Below are positions 6,179 through 10,639 of a DNA stretch of 10,639 nt, one piece after another. The position numbers and the translations under genes were made by a program. Each line of letters starts with the position of its first letter. The first letter of the stretch is position 1. Source of the DNA: an uncultured Oscillospiraceae bacterium (GTDB lineage: Bacteria; Bacillota; Clostridia; Oscillospirales; Oscillospiraceae); contig CAJUNA010000037.1 of NCBI GenBank assembly GCA_910587645.1, forward strand, positions 1 to 10,639, given 5' to 3'. A model generated the notes under the pieces. That model made no database searches, was not told where the DNA came from, and worked only from the letters and a program-made list of their open reading frames with translations.

Positions 6179-8206
6179 TTACACAATACGGAACCGGCTG
6201 ATCAGGCTGTTCAGCATCCGGGCCTGACCGGACAGCTCCTTAGACACCGCCGCGCTCTTTTCAGCAGCAGAGGTGTTCGCCTGCACCACCGAGGAGATTT
6301 CCCGGATGCCGTTTTCCACCAAAACGATCATCTCCGACTGCTGTACGCTGGCGGCGGCGATCTCGTCCATCAGCGTTTTAATCGACTGGATACACTGGTT
6401 AATGTCCTGCATGGCGGAGACAGCCAGATTGGTCGAGTCTGTCCCGGTCTTAACGTCCTCAATAGAGCGGTTGACCAGGCTGTTGGTATTTTGCGCCGCC
6501 GCCGCAGATCGGGCGGCCAGGCTCCGCACCTCATCGGCCACCACGGAAAACCCCTTGCCGGCAGTGCCAGCGCGGACAGCTTCTACAGCGGCGTTCAACG
6601 CCAGGATGTTGGTCTGGAACGCGATGTCCTCAATGGTTTTGGTGATGGTCACGATCTGCGCTGAAGACTTGTCGATATTTTGGGTGGCATTTATGAGCTG
6701 CTCCATTTTCGTATCAGCTTCCGCCGCGTAGCCGGTAGCCTTGCCAACCAGCTCGCTGGCGCTGCCGCAGCGTACGGCGCTGGTCTGGATCTGGGAAGTG
6801 ATCGAGCTGACATTGGACACCAGACCCTCAATTGACACCGCCTGTTCCATCGTTCCCTGGGACAAGGCCTGGGCGCCCGAGGACACCCTGTCGGCGCTGG
6901 TATCCACCTGGTTGGCCACCTGGGAGATATCCCGCACTACGTTCGTCAGGTTGGCCTGGATGGATTGCAGGCTCTCAGACAAGACGCGGAAATCCCCGAT
7001 GTAATAGGATTCATTCCTAGTCACATCCACGGCCAGGTTGCCATTTGCCATTTCGCCCAGGATCCGGCCCACATCATCGATGGTCTGCCGCAGGCAGCCG
7101 CAGACCCGGTGGGTGGTCTGCGCGATCATGCCGATTTCATCTGACCGGCCGTAAAAGGCCTCCAACTCCCCGTCAGCCGACAGGTTCAAGTCGCCTAAGC
7201 GCCCGATGGCCCGCTCCACGACCATCAGCTCCCTGCCCTCCCGGCGTAGGATCAGGAGGGTCAGCAGGATAATTGCCGCCGCCATAACCGCGCACAGCGC
7301 GCCAACGATAAACCGCACCGCCGATACGGAGCCATACACCTCCGCCGCGCTGTCCCGGACCATAAAGACCCAGCCCCGGTCTTTCAGATATTTGTAAACG
7401 ACCAACTGCTGGCTGCCGTTTTCATCCCGGTAGGAATATGTAGCGGCCTGGGTATCCCCGCCGGCCTGGATCCGCTGAATGATTTCCAGATAACCGGCGT
7501 CTGTGGTTTTGGTATTCAGCATTGAGTCATCCTCATGGTAAAGGTACACGCCAGTATCCACGTTTAAAAACACATACTCACTGGCAGGCAGGCCCTTTAT
7601 ATTCAGATTCAGCAGGGAATCCATCAAATGGCTGGCAAATACGCCCGCGCCCACATAGCCGGTGCATCGCTGGCCGTCAAAGACAGGGTAGTACATTGAC
7701 AAGATCATGCTGCCGGTTCCTGGGGATTTCATAATCCCCGAATTGGTCAGCTCCCGCTGGGACAGGATCGTATCCTGGAAGGTTTTCAAGGAATCATCCT
7801 TCCGGGTGGTGATGCCAATAGCCCCCTGGGAAGTGTGGGTCAGCACATAGGTTTCCGGGGTGGCAATATATAATCCTTCAAAAATGCCCTTGACCGCCGC
7901 GAAATCCTCGGTATACTTCTGTGCCTTTTCCAGCAGAACCGGGTCTTCCGGATGCAGCAGGAGGTCGTGAACCTCTTTGCTCAGGGCAAAGGCCTCCACG
8001 TATTCCTCGGCGGAAGCCACATATTCGTTGATGATAGCGGCACGGGACTCGACGGCGTCAGTCATCTGGTTGGTGATGTCGCTCTTGACCATGGCGGCGG
8101 CGTTGTTGGAAACCACCAGCCACAGCATCAGCATCCCGGCAATTGTGATGGCGGTTGTGATAATACCGATACGTACGGCAAGTTTTTTGTTTGCAAGGGC
8201 TTTCAT
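6179..8206 (-). CDS. Methyl-accepting chemotaxis protein (double-Cache-type sensor, tandem HAMP)
   Basis: A 675-residue transmembrane chemoreceptor that would signal to CheA/CheW. Membrane helices lie at about 12-33 and 297-319. The intervening ~260-residue extracellular domain, with YPVFDGQRCTGYVGAGV and GWVFMVRDS motifs, fits a dCache sensor of small molecules; the ligand is not predictable. HAMP-like segments follow at about 320-373 and 375-427. The signalling coiled coil has the conserved tip IAFQTNILALNAAVEA (528-543) and GKGFSVVADEVRSLA (550-564). Near the tip, VRAGTAG replaces the usual ARAGEAG, so a normally acidic position is Thr. There is no C-terminal CheR-docking pentapeptide. AGGAGAGG precedes the ATG. 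No che or flagellar genes lie in this window. Confidence 0.95.
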   Translation of the reverse strand: MKALANKKLAVRIGIITTAITIAGMLMLWLVVSNNAAAMVKSDITNQMTDAVESRAAIINEYVASAEEYVEAFALSKEVHDLLLHPEDPVLLEKAQKYTEDFAAVKGIFEGLYIATPETYVLTHTSQGAIGITTRKDDSLKTFQDTILSQRELTNSGIMKSPGTGSMILSMYYPVFDGQRCTGYVGAGVFASHLMDSLLNLNIKGLPASEYVFLNVDTGVYLYHEDDSMLNTKTTDAGYLEIIQRIQAGGDTQAATYSYRDENGSQQLVVYKYLKDRGWVFMVRDSAAEVYGSVSAVRFIVGALCAVMAAAIILLTLLILRREGRELMVVERAIGRLGDLNLSADGELEAFYGRSDEIGMIAQTTHRVCGCLRQTIDDVGRILGEMANGNLAVDVTRNESYYIGDFRVLSESLQSIQANLTNVVRDISQVANQVDTSADRVSSGAQALSQGTMEQAVSIEGLVSNVSSITSQIQTSAVRCGSASELVGKATGYAAEADTKMEQLINATQNIDKSSAQIVTITKTIEDIAFQTNILALNAAVEAVRAGTAGKGFSVVADEVRSLAARSAAAAQNTNSLVNRSIEDVKTGTDSTNLAVSAMQDINQCIQSIKTLMDEIAAASVQQSEMIVLVENGIREISSVVQANTSAAEKSAAVSKELSGQARMLNSLISRFRIV

Positions 8207-8305
8207 AACCTCTCCTCCGCAGAAAAAAGTTTTGATAGACGAACCTTATGCCGGCTCACTTTCCCGCGCCAAGGCCTGCGCACAGGGCGGCAAATAAGAG
8301 CGGCG

Positions 8306-8338
8306 ATATGTTATAACATATGACGCCGTTCATGTCGA
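8306..8338 (-). promoter_or_regulatory. Chemoreceptor promoter with a 16-bp palindrome over the -10
   Basis: On the minus strand, TCGACA (8333-8338) and TATAAC (8310-8315) are 17 bp apart, each one base from consensus. The -10 lies within ATATGTTATAACATAT (8306-8321), a perfect 16-bp palindrome. It is flanked by GGCG (8302-8305) and CGCC (8324-8327), which extend the symmetry apart from two bases. A dimeric regulator bound there would occlude the -10. The leader, about 8303-8207, has no riboswitch I can recognise. Confidence 0.65.
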
Positions 8339-8402
8339 GAGGATACTGGCTAAAATTTCATGCAATTTCAAATTTATATACCCATTGTTTACAAAAACAT
8401 AT

Positions 8403-8431
8403 TTGACAAATCCAAAAATTTTATCTATAAT
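8403..8431 (+). promoter_or_regulatory. Consensus sigma-A promoter of the surface-protein gene
   Basis: On the plus strand, TTGACA (8403-8408), 17 bp and TATAAT (8426-8431) match the sigma-A consensus perfectly, with a start near 8438. The DNA just upstream (8351-8402) is very AT-rich. AATTTCA occurs at 8354-8360 and 8364-8370, followed by AATTTAT at 8371, approximately helically phased. This could act as an UP element or bent DNA between the two divergent promoters. Confidence 0.88.
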
Positions 8432-8449
8432 ACATATGAATTAAAATAG

Positions 8450-8549
8450 GTAGCCAGGGTCGGAGGAGCATTTTGTCCTCCGGCCTTTGTTTACGCCAGG
8501 TAACGGGTACCAAAACGGAAGGCCGCCGGTTTTGCCGCCGGTTACCTGG
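8450..8549 (+). ncRNA. Structured 5' leader with terminator-like hairpin, second stem and possible pseudoknot
   Basis: The ~140-nt leader folds by eye into two hairpins. H1 pairs 8458-8467 with 8476-8485 (10 bp, one G-U, 8-base loop) and is followed by TTTGTTTA, so it looks like an intrinsic terminator before the gene. H2 closes with 9 perfect pairs (CCAGGTAAC 8496-8504 with GTTACCTGG 8541-8549), contains an inner CAAAAC/GTTTTG stem (8511-8516 with 8529-8534) and exposes the loop AAGGCCG (8519-8525). That loop is perfectly complementary to CGGCCTT (8481-8487), the 3' arm and tail of H1, so pairing would break the terminator. This suggests attenuation or an RNA sensor. It matches no riboswitch class I know. 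Confidence 0.5.
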
Positions 8550-8577
8550 AATATATATTAGAAAGAGAGGAAACCGT

Positions 8578-10639
8578 ATGAAAATCAGCATGCACCTGAT
8601 CAAATTGGGCACAATGGCATTGATCGTCCTGACCGCTGTCCTGGCATTGCCAAGAGGAACCGCCCACGCGGCGGGCGAAGAGATCATTTTGAGCGGCAAC
8701 AGGGAAACCCCGCTTGTAGTAGCAGAAGGGCAGAGGGTCACGCTGGATCTTGGGCCATGGAACATGACTGTCCAAAGCAGGGCAACCAACGCCATCACCG
8801 TTCAAGAAGGCGGCGAACTGGTAATCAAAGGCACCACCGGCCAAATCACTGCCATCGGCACAGGGAACCGCGCATTGGTCAACTATGGCACGGTAACAAT
8901 CCAGGGCGGGAATTTTTCCCGCAAAACCGCCAAGGAAATAACCCCGGTTATCGAAAACTACGGCACCCTTTATATAGAAGGCGGCAGCATTTCCGGCGAC
9001 TCCCCTTACAACATACCTATTATCAACCGAAAGGGCCTTACCGCAATTTCTGGCGGGACGCTAAACCAAGCCTTGCAGTTTTCGATCCTAAACGAAAATG
9101 CCGCCCATCTTCTGATCACCGGGGATGCCCGCATCAACGGCAGCCCAACCATCGAAGCCATCCAAAACCTGGGATCGGCAAACATCAGCGGCGGCTGGAT
9201 CCGCGGCACAGTCTCCTGCTACGGCGCGGGAGCAGAAAAAACGGTGCTGGAAATAACCGGCGGTGAAATCGAAGCAGACAGTATTAACGTTGTCCGCTAC
9301 CCAAGCGCGGCAGAAGCTCCGGAGGTGCGTATTTCCGGTACACCGGCCCTCAATCTGACATCCGGTTTCTATCGGTTCCTTTCTGACGAAAATCATTTCT
9401 ACACAGAGACCTGGGATGACGCCCTGGCAGCCATTTCTATCGGCGGCGGCATTTTCAGCGCACCAGTTAGTCCAGACTATTGGACGGATACTGTTACACA
9501 GGTGCAGTTGGCGGACGGGCGGTACGGTTTTCAACCTCTAACGGCGGAAAACGCCGCCGCAAAAATAACCGCCCCAGATGGCAGCTTGACGTATTACAAC
9601 ACCTTACAGCGGGCGGTTTCCACCGCTGTAAACGGCAGCACAGTAACGCTGCAAGCCGCTGCGGCGGCTGGCCTGGCTATTCCAGAGGGCCGGGATCTGA
9701 CAATAGACCTGCACGGCCATACCCTCGCGGGCCGTCTGACAAACGGCGGAGCCTTGACGGTTCACAGCGGTACCATTATCACAACAGCAGGCCCGGCTGT
9801 CTTTCTGACCGGCGGATCCGTCTTCACCGCAGGCGATACTATGGAGATCATCAGTGAAACCGATTCCGCCATTATTGCCGCGCCGGAGAACCCCGGGCAA
9901 ACAATCGGCATTACCATATCGGAAAAGGCCCGGTTATCCAGCCCCGCAGACCGCCATCTGGTGGAAGTCCAGCTCCCAGACGGCCAGGATGCCAACCCGG
10001 ATGGCCCCTACGGCGATCTCATCCGGCAGATCCCCATTTCCCTTTTGCATACCCTGGCAGTAGATCCGGGAAAGCCGCCCACTTGCACGGAAACCGGACT
10101 GACAGATGGCACACACTGCACTGTTTGCGGAAAAGATATCCAGCCCCAGGCAACTATCCCCGCCATGGGACACACAGAGGAACCTATTGGCGCCGCCACC
10201 GCGCCAACCTGCACGGCGGCTGGACTAACCGCGGGGTCGCGCTGTTCCATCTGCGGCTTAGTGCTTACACCACAGCAGCCGGTTCCACCGCTGGGACATA
10301 CAGAAGCGGTATATGAAGCAGTTGCCGCCACATGTACTGAGCCTGGGTTAACCTCCGGAACCTACTGTTCCGTCTGCCACACAGTAATCAAGGCACAGGA
10401 AACAATTCCCGCGCTGGGACATACAGAATCCACCCGCGAAGCAGTTGCCGCCACATGTACCGAGCCTGGGTTAACCTCCGGAACCTACTGCTCCGTCTGC
10501 CACGCGGTAATCAAGGCACAGAAAACAATTCCCCCGCTGGGACATACAGAATCCACCCGCGAAGCAGTTGCCGCCACATGTACTGAGCCTGGGTTAACCT
10601 CTGGAACCTACTGCTCCGTCTGCCACACGGTAATTAAGG
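8578..10639 (+). CDS. Large secreted surface protein: beta-helix-like region plus Cys-rich tandem repeats (3' end outside window)
   Basis: 687 codons are visible with no stop, so the protein is longer. The ATG at 8578 follows GAGAGG at normal spacing. Residues 1-31 form a Sec signal (hydrophobic core IKLGTMALIVLTAVLAL, AHA cleavage site). Residues about 36-240 carry turns of the type NYGTVTIQGGNFS and ENYGTLYIEGGSIS, as in right-handed beta-helix surface proteins. Residues about 329-425 (TYYNTLQRAVSTA, LTIDLHGHTLAG) look like a second solenoid segment common in clostridial surface proteins. From about 503 onward come repeats with C-x10-C-x2-C and GHTE. A C-terminal anchor is expected beyond the window. 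It is divergent from the chemoreceptor gene and preceded by a strong promoter and structured leader. Adhesion or matrix binding is inference. Confidence 0.85.
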   Translation, partial: MKISMHLIKLGTMALIVLTAVLALPRGTAHAAGEEIILSGNRETPLVVAEGQRVTLDLGPWNMTVQSRATNAITVQEGGELVIKGTTGQITAIGTGNRALVNYGTVTIQGGNFSRKTAKEITPVIENYGTLYIEGGSISGDSPYNIPIINRKGLTAISGGTLNQALQFSILNENAAHLLITGDARINGSPTIEAIQNLGSANISGGWIRGTVSCYGAGAEKTVLEITGGEIEADSINVVRYPSAAEAPEVRISGTPALNLTSGFYRFLSDENHFYTETWDDALAAISIGGGIFSAPVSPDYWTDTVTQVQLADGRYGFQPLTAENAAAKITAPDGSLTYYNTLQRAVSTAVNGSTVTLQAAAAAGLAIPEGRDLTIDLHGHTLAGRLTNGGALTVHSGTIITTAGPAVFLTGGSVFTAGDTMEIISETDSAIIAAPENPGQTIGITISEKARLSSPADRHLVEVQLPDGQDANPDGPYGDLIRQIPISLLHTLAVDPGKPPTCTETGLTDGTHCTVCGKDIQPQATIPAMGHTEEPIGAATAPTCTAAGLTAGSRCSICGLVLTPQQPVPPLGHTEAVYEAVAATCTEPGLTSGTYCSVCHTVIKAQETIPALGHTESTREAVAATCTEPGLTSGTYCSVCHAVIKAQKTIPPLGHTESTREAVAATCTEPGLTSGTYCSVCHTVIK
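10168..10639 (+). repeat. Tandem 123-bp repeats encoding 41-residue Cys-rich units
   Basis: Units begin with GHTE at 10168 (42 residues, divergent), 10294, 10417 and 10540 (41 residues each, the last cut by the window end). The consensus has CTEPGLTSGTYCSVCH, giving Cys-x10-Cys-x2-Cys, then VIKAQ.TIP.LGHTE. Units at 10294 and 10417 differ at 14 of 123 bases. Units at 10417 and 10540 differ at 4 of the 100 visible bases. A more divergent partial unit precedes them (Cys503-Cys517). The gradient of similarity indicates recent duplication toward the 3' end. The three cysteines could bind metal or form disulfides; I know of no established function. Confidence 0.93.

Noticed and set aside
8450..8510. 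Cyclic-di-GMP-I (GEMM) riboswitch in the surface-protein leader
   Set aside because: Fragments such as CCGGCCT and GGTAACGGGTACC recall parts of that class, but the GCAAA core and the GAAA-capped hairpin are absent, so the match is not supported.
8757..9266. 169-codon plus-strand frame inside the surface-protein gene
   Set aside because: It is an alternate frame of the beta-helix gene with an Arg/His/Pro-rich translation. The frame from 8578 has a signal peptide, recognisable repeats and no stop to the window end.
10372..10380. CxxCH haem-c attachment motif in the surface repeats (TGTTCCGTC TGC CAC region)
   Set aside because: The motif recurs only as part of a longer C-x10-C-x2-C repeat, and earlier units have Gly instead of His (CSICG, CTVCG). 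No cytochrome context is visible.
10168..10639. CRISPR-like array because of regular repeats
   Set aside because: The repeats are contiguous 123-bp coding units without spacers and keep the reading frame.

Overview
The window looks like chromosomal DNA of a gut-type clostridial Firmicute, most likely from the Oscillospiraceae (Flavonifractor or Intestinimonas-like). This is inferred from moderately high GC coding DNA, AGGAGG ribosome binding sites, sigma-A promoters with 17-bp spacers, a lipoprotein with a DUF4358-like domain, a YtrA-type GntR regulator paired with a DUF5808/DUF1648-like membrane protein, and a secreted protein with the C-x10-C-x2-C repeats common in surface proteins of gut Clostridia. 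I could not run a search, so the family is a guess.

Layout. At the left edge, 1-48 may be the tail of a plus-strand gene that ends at a perfect 17-bp hairpin (47-120). From 234 to 8206 every convincing gene is on the minus strand. Read in their own direction these are: a methyl-accepting chemotaxis protein (8206-6179); a GntR repressor and its membrane partner in an ATGA-overlapping pair (6028-4320); a 164-bp palindromic repeat (4032-4195); a small membrane-anchored protein (3997-3671); an 89-aa protein coupled to a transglutaminase-like lipoprotein (3635-2049); and a membrane-anchored parvulin foldase (1869-382) with a strong terminator (333-368).

The region 8207-8577 is a divergent control region. 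It holds the chemoreceptor promoter, whose -10 lies in a 16-bp palindrome, and a strong plus-strand promoter followed by a ~140-nt structured leader. That leader precedes a large secreted beta-helix-like protein (8578 to the window end, incomplete) that ends in nearly identical 41-residue Cys-rich repeats.

Taken together, the region is about the cell envelope: sensing (chemoreceptor), folding of exported proteins (parvulin), an exported lipoprotein, a regulated membrane protein and a large surface protein. I see no defence system, CRISPR array, tRNA, rRNA or intact transposase. The features most worth following up are the structured leader of the surface-protein gene and the palindromic repeat.
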